Shown in pieces: positions 26,570-35,277 of a stretch of 64,000 nt of DNA. A program made the position numbers and the translations under genes. The stretch is taken from assembly GCA_021325375.1 (NCBI GenBank), contig JAJPHG010000007.1:248001-312000 (forward strand), in the 5' to 3' direction. The DNA is from Alphaproteobacteria bacterium (GTDB lineage Bacteria > Pseudomonadota > Alphaproteobacteria > Micropepsales > Micropepsaceae). How positions within the stretch are numbered: position 1 is the stretch's first letter; each line of letters starts with the position of its first letter. The notes below the pieces were generated by a model. That model ran no database searches and had not been told where the DNA came from. It saw nothing but the letters and a program-made list of their open reading frames with translations.

Positions 26570-27193
26570 ATGACGACGCATGGCGAACAGCTCCCACGCA
26601 TTTTTCAGGCGAACATTGCCCGGCTGTATCAGCGTGTGATTCAACCCAGTCTGGATCAGCTCCCGGTACATGACCGGCTTACAACGGGCGAGGCTCCGAC
26701 GCTCGATGCCTTCTTGGACCGCGCCGCGGCGCAGGTGGACAATTACACGGCGAATGAGGCCAACAAGGTTTTTGCCCTCATGCTAGCGGCCGTTTTTGAG
26801 CGCCAACTGCGAACGTGGGCACCGCACATTTTGGGAGCAGGGCAGCAGAAAGATATCGCACGGATGACCATCGAGCCTCTTTTTGCCGCAGTGACCGAAG
26901 CGAGGGCCATCGATCTGGTACAACGCGGACTTGGCCAAACCCTCGCGGAGGCGTTTCTAATCGCGAATGTGGTGCGTCACGGCGACGGCCGGTCGTCCGT
27001 GGCCCTGCGAGCGCAAGCGGCGCATCTTTGGAATCAGCAGGGCGACTACGTCGATCCAGCGCCGGGGCCATCGCCAGACAGCGAGATGTTATGCGTTCGG
27101 GCTGCCGACCTGCTCCGACATGTCCGGGCCATGGTTCGATATTGGGGGTTGGCCGATCGTCAACCGTTTGCCGTTACCGACGGTCCTGTGTAG
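26570..27193 (+). CDS. Unknown helical protein downstream of SPARTA
   Basis: This 207-residue, mostly helical protein carries an LIANVVRHGDGRSS motif near residue 140. Similar Arg-His-Gly-Asp-Gly segments occur in HEPN-like and other conserved helical proteins of unknown role. I do not recognise a named family. The open frame starts at 26513, overlapping the previous gene, but the ATG at 26570 (MTTHGEQLPRIFQANI) is the better start. It follows the GGCT-like gene by 37 bases on the same strand, so it may be the fourth gene of the SPARTA operon. A HEPN RNase role is only a possibility, because the full R-x4-H motif is not seen. Confidence 0.55.
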   Translation: MTTHGEQLPRIFQANIARLYQRVIQPSLDQLPVHDRLTTGEAPTLDAFLDRAAAQVDNYTANEANKVFALMLAAVFERQLRTWAPHILGAGQQKDIARMTIEPLFAAVTEARAIDLVQRGLGQTLAEAFLIANVVRHGDGRSSVALRAQAAHLWNQQGDYVDPAPGPSPDSEMLCVRAADLLRHVRAMVRYWGLADRQPFAVTDGPV

Positions 27194-27302
27194 CCGATGA
27201 TGGGTTACAGGGACATGTGCGCAGGTTCGGAAAGTTGGAGCTTGGTACTCGGTGCGAGGCCGACTTTGTTGTTCTTGCAGAACTCATAGGAGCTTCGCGC
27301 GG

Positions 27303-28133
27303 GTGGTTTCCTCGAACAGGTCCTCCAAAAAGCATCACTTCGTCCCGCAAGCGCAGCTGCGCCACTTTGCGGTGGACATCGAACAACGGTCAATTTTTGT
27401 TTTTGCGAAGGAATCCGGGCGTTCGTTTCGCACGTCGGTCCTTAACGCCGGCTCTGAGAACGACTTCAATACTGTGAGCGTTGGTGACAGCAAGTGGAAT
27501 TTTGAGGACTTATTTCAGGCGGTCGACACGCGTTCTGCTCGCCTCATCGCAGAAGTAATTTCGCGCCGGTCGGTTGCGTGGCTAACGGCAGACGATCGCG
27601 TTGCGATGGTTGACTTGTTTGCTACGCAGCTATTGCGTACCCACTTTAGCCGGACAACGCCAAAGCACATAGCAGAGCAGCTACGGGAAATCATTCGTCA
27701 GGTCGGTTACGATCCTGACCAGGATCCCAACATGGCATTGCCATCAGATGCGGCGCTTCGGCTGGGTGCGGTCAAAGCTTTTCTCGACCGCAATGAACAT
27801 GCATTGGCGCTTCTGCGGTTGGTACCGGCCCTTTACATGACGAGCGGTGAACAACGGTTCATCATTTCCGATCATCCGATCTCCATTCGGAATGCATTCC
27901 CGTATGGCGACATTGGACTTGGCGCGCACGGCGTCCTCGTTTATTTGCCGATTTCTCCTGATCTCACGATCGTTCTGCATTGTCCGACGATTGTTCAACG
28001 CTATGAGCTCGCCGCGCACGCTGATATTGAACCCGAACGAAAGGCACGGATGCTTCGGTACCGGGATGCGTTTCGCTCAGGTCAGCCAATCGAGATTGAC
28101 GATGACGCGGTATCGGACCTCAATCTTCATTAA
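27303..28133 (+). CDS. DUF4238 family protein
   Basis: This 276-residue protein shows the DUF4238 pattern: KKHHFVPQAQLRHFA at the start, and near the C-terminus MTSGEQRFIISDHPISIRN, then LGAHGVLVYLPISPDLTIVL. The probable start is the GTG at 27303, which places the KHHFVP motif near residue 10; the frame is open further upstream to 27252. DUF4238 proteins are frequent in defence islands and on mobile elements, and their activity is not known to me. A 110-base gap separates it from the SPARTA group. Confidence 0.7.
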   Translation: MVSSNRSSKKHHFVPQAQLRHFAVDIEQRSIFVFAKESGRSFRTSVLNAGSENDFNTVSVGDSKWNFEDLFQAVDTRSARLIAEVISRRSVAWLTADDRVAMVDLFATQLLRTHFSRTTPKHIAEQLREIIRQVGYDPDQDPNMALPSDAALRLGAVKAFLDRNEHALALLRLVPALYMTSGEQRFIISDHPISIRNAFPYGDIGLGAHGVLVYLPISPDLTIVLHCPTIVQRYELAAHADIEPERKARMLRYRDAFRSGQPIEIDDDAVSDLNLH

Positions 28134-28154
28134 GTAGCCCAGAGCAGGAGTCAC

Positions 28155-28586
28155 CTGTACGCCGCAACTGACGCCTTCGACTTTGCGCGCGAACTCTTAC
28201 ATCAGCATCCTGAACTGCGCATAGTCGAGACCCAGGTTGCAATGGGTGTAATGGGTCTCGGACCTCCGCCCCGGCGGGGAATGCCTACGGGAACACATCT
28301 GGTCATCTTCGGAACTTTCGATCATTGCATGCTCGCAATTGAAGAGATCGACGAGGCTGGTGAGGGGCTAACGGCTCGCACGTCTCAACTTAACTTGCTT
28401 GCACAGATCGCAGCCGATCGCGGTCCGTTGCGAACAGAACTATACGTCGATGGCCGGGTCAGACGAGGGGTTGGGCAAGCGATAGTCGAACGAATCGGGG
28501 ATCCATCCTCCGGCTGGTTTCGTGTAGTCCATAGCGATCCGGGCCTGCGAGCGCTGGGCATCCATCTTGACGCGAAGCGTCACTAA
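28155..28586 (+). CDS. Unknown small protein, probably starting at CTG
   Basis: The frame is coding-like from about 28155, well upstream of its first ATG at 28242: LYAATDAFDFARELLHQHPE, then ELRIVETQVAMG, and later GTHLVIFGTFDHCMLAIEEID. An AGGAG box at 28145-28149 lies five bases before a CTG codon at 28155, with no ATG, GTG or TTG in frame nearby. A CTG start giving 143 residues is therefore the best reading. I recognise no domain. It lies 21 bases after DUF4238 and 21 bases before the SMEK gene, so the three may form one transcript. Confidence 0.45.
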   Translation: MYAATDAFDFARELLHQHPELRIVETQVAMGVMGLGPPPRRGMPTGTHLVIFGTFDHCMLAIEEIDEAGEGLTARTSQLNLLAQIAADRGPLRTELYVDGRVRRGVGQAIVERIGDPSSGWFRVVHSDPGLRALGIHLDAKRH

Positions 28587-28607
28587 GATAGAGGTCGAAG
28601 ACTGGAG

Positions 28608-29636
28608 ATGCTTACACGGGGATACTTTATCGGCGAAATCGTCGACGCTCTTAGCGATATTGCCGGTCAGGTTTCGACGCGTGGACGCCTTGGGCTCACC
28701 GACCTCAACAAGCATGCTGAGGACTTCTTCAAGACGATCCTGAATCATTTGCTTTCGCTAACGCTTGTGAACCTCAATGCCGAGCGCAGCAACGAGCCGG
28801 GGCTCGACCTCGGCGACAAATCCAACAAGGTCGCCTTTCAAATCACGGGCACGCGCACGTCAGCGAAAGTAAACGACATGCTCGCGACTCTGAGCGACGA
28901 GCAGATCCACGCCTACCCAAAGATCAGGGTATTGATGATTGCGGGCAAGCAGTCATCTTACACACTCGATGCAGCGGAGTGCGCGCGCGCGTCTTTCACG
29001 GTGGATGACATTTGGGACATCCACGACTTGTGCAAGCTTTGCATGAACATTTCGGTCGATGTTTTGCAGGTTGTCTACAATTATGTTCGTAGCGAGTTGG
29101 CGCGCGTAAGGATCGAGCTAGAGATCCCCGATGCCGATGGAAAGTACCCGACGACGCTTGCGGATTTCATCGAGGCGATACCGAAGGCTCAAATGTCGGA
29201 CTTCGTCAAATTCAACAAATTTGTCGAAGACGAGGGGATGGGCGAGGATTTGGACAAGACGCAAAAGTCATTCGCCAGCCTTTCTGCGGCGCTCGCCAAG
29301 CTGCCCCGAATAAGCCGGGAATTTCTTGTCATGCTAATTGAAAGGCGGGAGATAGATCGGAGACATGTGCTCGGTGGCGATGACCACATCGAAATAAATG
29401 CGGACAAGTTGGCAAGGATCTCTCGCTATCCAGACAATGATGGAGAGCTGCGGCTGCTCGACAGCTACGGCTTTGTAGGTTTTGACGAACCCGACGAGCA
29501 CGGAGAGAGCGCCCACTGGCGAGTGTTTCTTCCCGGTCTCACCGCCGAAGGCCGGCTTCTTTTTCTTCAATATGTTGAGACGAATTCCATCCCACTGAGC
29601 CGCCCGCTGGTGGCGCTCGACTTCAGCGGTTTCTAG
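28608..29636 (+). CDS. SMEK-domain protein, candidate defence nuclease
   Basis: This 342-residue protein opens with the SMEK domain (LTRGYFIGEIVDALSDIAGQ, then LTDLNKHAEDFFKTILNHL). At about residues 62-90 it has ERSNEPGLDLGDKSNKVAF followed by QITGTRTSAKV. This is a PD-(D/E)XK-like arrangement in which the Asp is kept, QIT replaces E-x-K, and a later Lys follows. SMEK domains are found at the N-terminus of proteins in phage-defence loci. The C-terminal 200 residues contain a winged-helix-like module (LPRISREFLVMLIERRE, then LRLLDSYGFVGFDEP). It stands before the operator of the five-gene operon and has no partner I can name. Confidence 0.65.
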   Translation: MLTRGYFIGEIVDALSDIAGQVSTRGRLGLTDLNKHAEDFFKTILNHLLSLTLVNLNAERSNEPGLDLGDKSNKVAFQITGTRTSAKVNDMLATLSDEQIHAYPKIRVLMIAGKQSSYTLDAAECARASFTVDDIWDIHDLCKLCMNISVDVLQVVYNYVRSELARVRIELEIPDADGKYPTTLADFIEAIPKAQMSDFVKFNKFVEDEGMGEDLDKTQKSFASLSAALAKLPRISREFLVMLIERREIDRRHVLGGDDHIEINADKLARISRYPDNDGELRLLDSYGFVGFDEPDEHGESAHWRVFLPGLTAEGRLLFLQYVETNSIPLSRPLVALDFSGF

Positions 29637-29704
29637 CCACTTTGGATGCGGTGACGGGCGCCTTAGCCGGTTTCCAGCCGAGTTGCACGCCGCCGCCGAC
29701 TCTG

Positions 29705-29739
29705 GTACTGAGGTCATAGAAATTATATGACCTTAGTAC
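29705..29739 (+). promoter_or_regulatory. Operator-like inverted repeat directly before the five-gene operon
   Basis: GTACTGAGGTCATA (29705-29718) and TATGACCTTAGTAC (29726-29739) form a 14-base inverted repeat with one mismatch and a seven-base spacer. It ends three bases before the ATG at 29743. There is no ribosome-binding site between the repeat and the start, so the message may be leaderless, with a TATATG -10-like box inside the repeat. The first gene encodes an XRE helix-turn-helix at its N-terminus, so self-binding and autorepression are likely. Confidence 0.7.
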
Positions 29740-29742
29740 GAA

Positions 29743-32700
29743 ATGGATTTAACCCCCGAACAGGTGAAGGCTGGCAGGGCGCTGTTGGCCTGGTCACAGC
29801 AAGAGCTGGCCGAGCAAGCACGCGTGGCCAATTCGACCGTTGCCGATTTTGAACGGGGGTCGCGTACCCCGGTCGCGAACAATGCGCAGGCCATCCGCGA
29901 GGCGCTGGAGGCCCAGGGTCTGAAGTTCATGGCTGGAGGCGTGGTGGCCCAAGCGCTGCTGCCCCCGGTCCCGCCGGCCTTGAAGCCTGGCACGCTAATG
30001 CGGTGGGTTACCGCCACGCACTTGGCAGAATGGGCGGCGCGCCGGGTTGCGCAGGGCACGTTTCCCGAATTGGTCAGTCGTTTGATCTACGCGACCGTCG
30101 GTCCGGCTGCGTCGCTGTTGTTTCCCTCCGACGAAAGCGTGCAGCACAGCGGCTGGGATGGCATATGCACCGTCGCCCAGGGTGCCTCGCCGATTCCTGC
30201 TGGTGTGTCGGGCTGGGAGCTTGGAGCGCAGCGCACGGGCATCAAAGGCAAGGCCGATAGCGATTACGAGAACAGGACGCGCGACCCTTTGGGTCTCGAT
30301 CCGAAGTCAACAGTCTTTGTGTTTGTCACTCCCAACCGCTTCGCTAACAAAGCTGCTTGGGAAAAGGCCAAGCGTGCCGAAGGAATATGGCGCGATGTCC
30401 GCGTTATAGATGCTGACATCTTGGTGCACTGGCTGGAGACTTGTCCCGCCGTCGCGCAATGGCTTGCGGAGAAAATGAACCGCCGGCCACGCGGCCTGCG
30501 GAGTCTGCATGAGGTATGGGAGGAATGGAGCCTTGCGACCAAACCCGCCCTGACATCCGAAATCATCCTCACGGATCGCGACAGTGAATCGACAGCGATC
30601 CTCAAATGGCTGAAAGGTCCACCAAACGCCTTTTCATTGAAGGCGGAAGCGCCGGATGAGGCGATTGCTTTCTTGCACGCGAGCATCGCGCGTCTTCCCG
30701 CAAACTATCGTCTCTACTACGAGAGCAGGTGCGTGGTCGCCGCCGACGCCGACGTCGCCCGCGATCTCGTCGGGTTGGGTACACCGCTCATCATCGTAAT
30801 GGCCGGAGGAAGCGCCGGTCTTCAGCAACGGTTGGTCGACGACGGACATCACGTATTCGCCGTCGCTACCGATGACGCTGAGGGATTGGGCGCTAGAAAG
30901 CTTCCGCGGCCTTGGCGGTTCAATCTGCGGATGGCACTAGGTGCGGCCGGCGTAAGCGAAGAGGATGCTTATCGTCTCTCCAGGGCATCGGGCCGTAGTC
31001 TCTCTGTATTGCGCCGGTTAATGCCGCCCGCGCTCAATAAGATGCCGGCATGGGCAGCGTCGAGCGTCGAACTGAATGCGGCGATGCTGGCCGGTGGCTG
31101 GAACGAGAACTCGGTTATCGACCGCAAAATCGTGTCGCTTCTGGCGGACAAGCCCTACAAGGACGTAGAGGCGGTTCTCAGTCCACTAGCCGCCATTGAG
31201 GAGGGCCCGCTCCGTCGCGTGGGTCCGGTTTGGAAGCTGACATCGCTTCACGACGCTTGGCCTCTACTGGCGCCGACAGTATCCAAGAGCCAATTCGACC
31301 GGCTTGACGCTGCATTCCAGGAAGTTCTCGGCACGCCAAATCCACGGTTCGATGTCGACAAAAAATCTTACTTCATCGAACGCGAAGGACAGTTTGGCGA
31401 TGAGGCGTCGCCCGTACTGCGACAAGGATTGTCGGAAGCGATCATCGCGCTGGGAATATTCCCGGACGAAGCTAAGGCGCTGCCCGATGGCGCCCTGCGC
31501 GCTGATCGAACCGTCCGCAAGCTCCTGCAGCAGGCCGACGCCCGATTGTGGTGGTCGCTCCGCGATGTGTTTCGCGAACTCGCCGAGGCTTCGCCTAAAG
31601 CCTTCCTGGAGGCTGTCGAAGCCGGCTTGGAAGGCGACAAGCCGCCAATAATGTCGCTGTTTGCGAGTGACGAGGGTTTTCTTCACCCGCAAGAATATCT
31701 TTCAGATTTGCTGTGGTCGTTGGAGGTCTTGGCCCGAAGTCCGGACTATCTTCCGCGGGCGGCCCTGCTGCTTGCCCAACTCGACAGCGTCGATCCCGGC
31801 GGAAAAATGGGAAACCGTCCGTCGCGATCTTTGCGGCAGATATTTCTTTCGTGGACGCCACAGACTTACGCGACGCCGGAGCAACGTCTTAAGGTCGTCG
31901 ACCAGATCGTTAGGCGGTATCCAAAGGTTGGATGGAACCTGCTCTTGGCGCTTGCGCCGCGCAATCACGACACATCGCAGCCGTCGCCGCATCCGAACTG
32001 GCGTGACTTTACGCCCGACGAGCGCGAGACCATTACATGGGGCGTATTGAAGAAATCTGCGGAAGAGATCGGCAATCGCCTGCTGCAACACGTCGGCAAT
32101 GACGAACAGCGCTGGGAAGCGCTATTGGGTCACTGGGCCAGTTTCGATTCGGCTTGGCGTCAATCCGCGGCGCGACAGCTCACGGAATTCGCCGGAGCAA
32201 TGTCAGACCCCGCAGACATTGAATCGATGCGGGATACGTTGCGGGATCTGGCGCAGAAGCATCGCAATTTTTCGGATGCCGATTGGGCTATGCCTGAGGC
32301 GGATCTGAAAGCTTTGGACGCCGTTCTTGCATTGCTCCAGCCGACCGGGCCGGAGGAGAAACATCGCTGGCTATTCCGGGCGAATTCAAACTTCTTGCGT
32401 CCTAATGTGCCTTGGGATGAACTTCAACGGGAGCACTTGGCCCAACAGCGTGCTGCCGCTGAAGAACTGCTGGCCGTGCTCTCGCCAAAAGGCCTCTTGG
32501 ACTACGCAACGACGGTAACGCTCCACCATGCCTTGGGCATTGCAGTCGCATCGGCGGACGTTTCGATAGAGTTGAAACTGCGAATTCTGGAAGCCGCACT
32601 CAAGGACGGCCGAGACGCCGCCGCCGATGTCGGTATGGGGCTGCTGATTTCGATGGCCAGTGTCGAGCCCGAGGGTTGGCTCAACCGTCTTTGGGAAAAG

Positions 32701-33759
32701 GCCAAGCAAGAAAACTGGGGCGATACCGCCGAGCTCCGCATCGTAAAAGCGCTGCCGCACACGCCAGAGACATGGAACCGGATTGCAGCCCGATCCAGTT
32801 CGCTGGAGCAGGCCTACTGGCAGACGATGCCGCCGCCTTATCAGGCGCCAACTGACACTGACTTTGGCTGGGTTGTAACAAAGCTGGTGGACGCGGGACG
32901 CAGCCGCGACGCTATGGGATGGCTGGGGCACAATCTCAATCAAAACCCGCCGTCTGACATTTTGATCCGCGTTCTGCATGCGGCCGCAGCGACGGAGGGT
33001 AAGGGCGGAAACGACACGACCATGTTCAGCTATTATCTGGGGCTGATATTGGACCATCTCGAGAAGGACAGTTCGGTCGCAGAGAAGGACCTCGTGCAGC
33101 TAGAATGGATATACTTCCAGGCGCTGCGATACTCGCAACGGCCGCCTCGTATGCTCAACCGGGCAATCGCTCGTAACCCGGAATTCTTCGCGCAGCTCAT
33201 CAGCATGATTTACTCGCCGGATAAGGCGAGCGGTGTCGTGGAGCCGGAAATTGAGAACCGCGAGCAAGCAGAAAGGATCGCAACACAAGCCTACAATGTC
33301 ATGCACGATTGGTCGCGCGTTCCCGGTGCGGACGACTCTGGCAAAATTGATGCATCCGAACTTGAAGCCTGGGTAAGAACAGCTCGAAAGTTGTGTTCAG
33401 ATGCCGGTCGAGGCGAAATCGGCGACCAGAAAATTGGCGAAATCCTTGCCGCAGCGGTCCGAGAGCCCGATCAGGCGTGGCCGCCGGAGCCGGTCCGCGA
33501 AGTGATCGAGACGGCGCGAAGCCGGCATCTGGAGCAGGGCATACTGCTCGGCGTCATCAATCGCCGCGGCGTCACCGTGCGTATGCCGCTTGATGGCGGC
33601 CAGCTAGAGCGTGAACTGGCGGAGCGTTATCGCCATGACGCCGATGAATTGCGGTTTGAATGGGATCGAACTGCCGCCGTTCTGGATCGTATTGCTGATA
33701 GTTACGAGCATGACGCAAAACGCGAGGACATCAGCGCGGAATTGCGAGATCTTGAATGA
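29743..33759 (+). CDS. Large XRE-HTH / nuclease-like / helical repeat protein, family unknown
   Basis: This is a 1338-residue protein. Residues 1-65 are a Cro/CI HTH (LTPEQVKAGRALLAWSQQEL, then VANSTVADFERGSRTP). Residues 115-190 look like a PD-(D/E)XK-type fold: HSGWDGICTV, SGWELGAQRTGIKGKADSDY, then a TVFVFVTPNRF strand. The WDG Asp, WE Glu and a following Lys are candidate active-site residues. Residues 265-400 have an NTPase-like strand pattern (LIIVMAGGSAGLQQRL) without a clear Walker A. The remaining 900 residues are helical and probably repeat-like, with WKLTSLHDAWPLLAP near 490. The layout recalls STAND-like sensors, but I cannot place it in a named system. Its stop overlaps the next start (ATGA), and an inverted repeat stands before its own start. 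Confidence 0.6.
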   Translation: MDLTPEQVKAGRALLAWSQQELAEQARVANSTVADFERGSRTPVANNAQAIREALEAQGLKFMAGGVVAQALLPPVPPALKPGTLMRWVTATHLAEWAARRVAQGTFPELVSRLIYATVGPAASLLFPSDESVQHSGWDGICTVAQGASPIPAGVSGWELGAQRTGIKGKADSDYENRTRDPLGLDPKSTVFVFVTPNRFANKAAWEKAKRAEGIWRDVRVIDADILVHWLETCPAVAQWLAEKMNRRPRGLRSLHEVWEEWSLATKPALTSEIILTDRDSESTAILKWLKGPPNAFSLKAEAPDEAIAFLHASIARLPANYRLYYESRCVVAADADVARDLVGLGTPLIIVMAGGSAGLQQRLVDDGHHVFAVATDDAEGLGARKLPRPWRFNLRMALGAAGVSEEDAYRLSRASGRSLSVLRRLMPPALNKMPAWAASSVELNAAMLAGGWNENSVIDRKIVSLLADKPYKDVEAVLSPLAAIEEGPLRRVGPVWKLTSLHDAWPLLAPTVSKSQFDRLDAAFQEVLGTPNPRFDVDKKSYFIEREGQFGDEASPVLRQGLSEAIIALGIFPDEAKALPDGALRADRTVRKLLQQADARLWWSLRDVFRELAEASPKAFLEAVEAGLEGDKPPIMSLFASDEGFLHPQEYLSDLLWSLEVLARSPDYLPRAALLLAQLDSVDPGGKMGNRPSRSLRQIFLSWTPQTYATPEQRLKVVDQIVRRYPKVGWNLLLALAPRNHDTSQPSPHPNWRDFTPDERETITWGVLKKSAEEIGNRLLQHVGNDEQRWEALLGHWASFDSAWRQSAARQLTEFAGAMSDPADIESMRDTLRDLAQKHRNFSDADWAMPEADLKALDAVLALLQPTGPEEKHRWLFRANSNFLRPNVPWDELQREHLAQQRAAAEELLAVLSPKGLLDYATTVTLHHALGIAVASADVSIELKLRILEAALKDGRDAAADVGMGLLISMASVEPEGWLNRLWEKAKQENWGDTAELRIVKALPHTPETWNRIAARSSSLEQAYWQTMPPPYQAPTDTDFGWVVTKLVDAGRSRDAMGWLGHNLNQNPPSDILIRVLHAAAATEGKGGNDTTMFSYYLGLILDHLEKDSSVAEKDLVQLEWIYFQALRYSQRPPRMLNRAIARNPEFFAQLISMIYSPDKASGVVEPEIENREQAERIATQAYNVMHDWSRVPGADDSGKIDASELEAWVRTARKLCSDAGRGEIGDQKIGEILAAAVREPDQAWPPEPVREVIETARSRHLEQGILLGVINRRGVTVRMPLDGGQLERELAERYRHDADELRFEWDRTAAVLDRIADSYEHDAKREDISAELRDLE

Positions 33760-34571
33760 CCGTGCCAGCTTCAAGAGAGCCTGCGGTGAGTGACCATCTG
33801 GTCGCATTTGTCGACTTGCTCGGGTTTGCCGCCTTGATTGAATCAAGTGATGAGGTCGCTAGGCAGAAAATCGCCGGCTTGCTGAAGAAGTTGGCAAGCC
33901 TTCGCGGCGACTTTGCGTTCCGCTCTGATAAAAAAACGGTAGGCACAACAACCTATATCGAACCGGCGGTGTCCAGCTTTTCGGATTGTATCGTTGTGTC
34001 GTTTGATCTTGCCAAACTAGACGATCACGACACTGGCTTCTACATCGCTTGGCAATTGCTGGGTCGCTGGTTCGGTGAGATCGCGTTGGATGCCCTGCAA
34101 ATGGGGTGCCTGCTGCGCGGCGGCGTGACGATCGGCCCTCTATTCCACGAAAACGGCGTGGTGTTCGGCAGTGGGCTCGTGCGGGCGTATCGCATGGAAA
34201 GTGAAGGCGCCCGATATCCCAGGATCATAATCTCGCAAAGTGTAATCGGGCGAACGCGGGGATTTGCGACCTATCACGAGACATTGTTTCAGGCGGATGA
34301 TGGCGAGTGGTGTCTCGACTATCTTATGGCGGCATACCGCACCTTGAGTGACGCGGTAATTCCGATGGCTCTCGTAGAGCGCAGGAAAGCGAAGAGGGAT
34401 TGGGCCGAGAAAACTCTCGGCCTTCTCGCGGCGGAAAGTGTAAAGCACCGGCCAGGGACGCGCGCCTTTCAAAATTGGCGCTGGATGCAAAACCGGTTGT
34501 TGGTGAGCCTTGGCAACTTGAGTCCGTATGAATTTAGCGAGGATGGCAGTGTCATCAAGTTCCAAATCTAG
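33756..34571 (+). CDS. Class III nucleotide cyclase-like protein
   Basis: This 271-residue protein has the order of a class III cyclase fold: HLVAFVDLLGFAALIE (first metal Asp), SSFSDCIVVSFDL (second Asp in place of the usual Gly-Asp), then CLLRGGVTIGPLFHE, VFGSGLVRAYRMESEGARY and PRIIIS. The R-G-G-V-x-x-G and A-Y-R-M-E-S-x-A segments match the cyclase R-x-G-x-x-x-G and A-A-R-L helices. Pycsar defence systems use cyclases of this superfamily, but the usual Pycsar effector is not evident here, so I do not name it so. It overlaps both neighbours, which places it inside one operon. Whether it makes a cyclic nucleotide is unknown. Confidence 0.6.
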   Translation: MTVPASREPAVSDHLVAFVDLLGFAALIESSDEVARQKIAGLLKKLASLRGDFAFRSDKKTVGTTTYIEPAVSSFSDCIVVSFDLAKLDDHDTGFYIAWQLLGRWFGEIALDALQMGCLLRGGVTIGPLFHENGVVFGSGLVRAYRMESEGARYPRIIISQSVIGRTRGFATYHETLFQADDGEWCLDYLMAAYRTLSDAVIPMALVERRKAKRDWAEKTLGLLAAESVKHRPGTRAFQNWRWMQNRLLVSLGNLSPYEFSEDGSVIKFQI

Positions 34572-35277
34572 CAACAAAGGCAGCGAGGGCTTGGCAATCC
34601 AGCTGCCCTTCTTGCGCGGGCAAAGATACGGATTCGCGGCTCTGCGGGCATTTGAGACCGCGTTGCTGAACACCCGGCAGCGTGACTCCGAATTTAGCGA
34701 CCAGTTAAGAAGCAATCGCCTTTCGTGGGGCAAGGTGCGCAACGAAGAGCTGCTTCCAATATTGCTGCTGGGCAATTCGGCCGAGTTTGCAGACGGCGAT
34801 GAGTTTGAACTGATGCCCGAAGGGCATGCGGTCGATATTCAGCTGCACACACGACAAGACATTACTGCTTATCAAATTACGGTCGCGGACCCGAGCTGGG
34901 GCGAGCGGTCGGCAGCAAACGGCAGCTATCTCTATCACTTGCGTACAGAGCGTCTGCGCGCTGGAGACCCAGCTTTTGGCGGAGCTCACACATGGAGGGA
35001 GGGCGGAATCATCCATTCCACGCCTCATGCCAGGGATGCGATGGAAGACATGAAGGCATGCCAGCAAAGCCTCACAGAGGCGGTCAAGCGGAAGCAAGCT
35101 CACGACGGCTCCGAATGCGTTTTGTTGATCTATGCCCGCGGTCACCGCTTTCTGTTGATCGATTTTGATATTAAGGAAGTCGTCGCGCAGGCGGTACGTG
35201 CCGCTGGAGCGACGACGTTCAAAAACATAATTGTCGTCGACGACGGGCTCCTCTGGGAATCGAGCCCACGTCAATGA
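34528..35277 (+). CDS. Unknown operon protein, possible degenerate nuclease fold
   Basis: This protein has 249 residues from the first ATG (34528). An ATG at 34543 and a GTG at 34549 are alternatives, and the GTG has GAGG six bases upstream. All overlap the end of the cyclase-like gene. Near residues 100-130 it reads GHAVDIQLHTRQDITAYQITVADPSW. The Asp followed by Q-I-T resembles the D...Q-x-T variant of the PD-(D/E)XK core seen in the SMEK protein. The C-terminus has ECVLLIYARGHRFLLIDFD, two buried strands. I recognise no named family. Its stop overlaps the next start by four bases. Confidence 0.5.
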   Translation: MNLARMAVSSSSKSSNKGSEGLAIQLPFLRGQRYGFAALRAFETALLNTRQRDSEFSDQLRSNRLSWGKVRNEELLPILLLGNSAEFADGDEFELMPEGHAVDIQLHTRQDITAYQITVADPSWGERSAANGSYLYHLRTERLRAGDPAFGGAHTWREGGIIHSTPHARDAMEDMKACQQSLTEAVKRKQAHDGSECVLLIYARGHRFLLIDFDIKEVVAQAVRAAGATTFKNIIVVDDGLLWESSPRQ

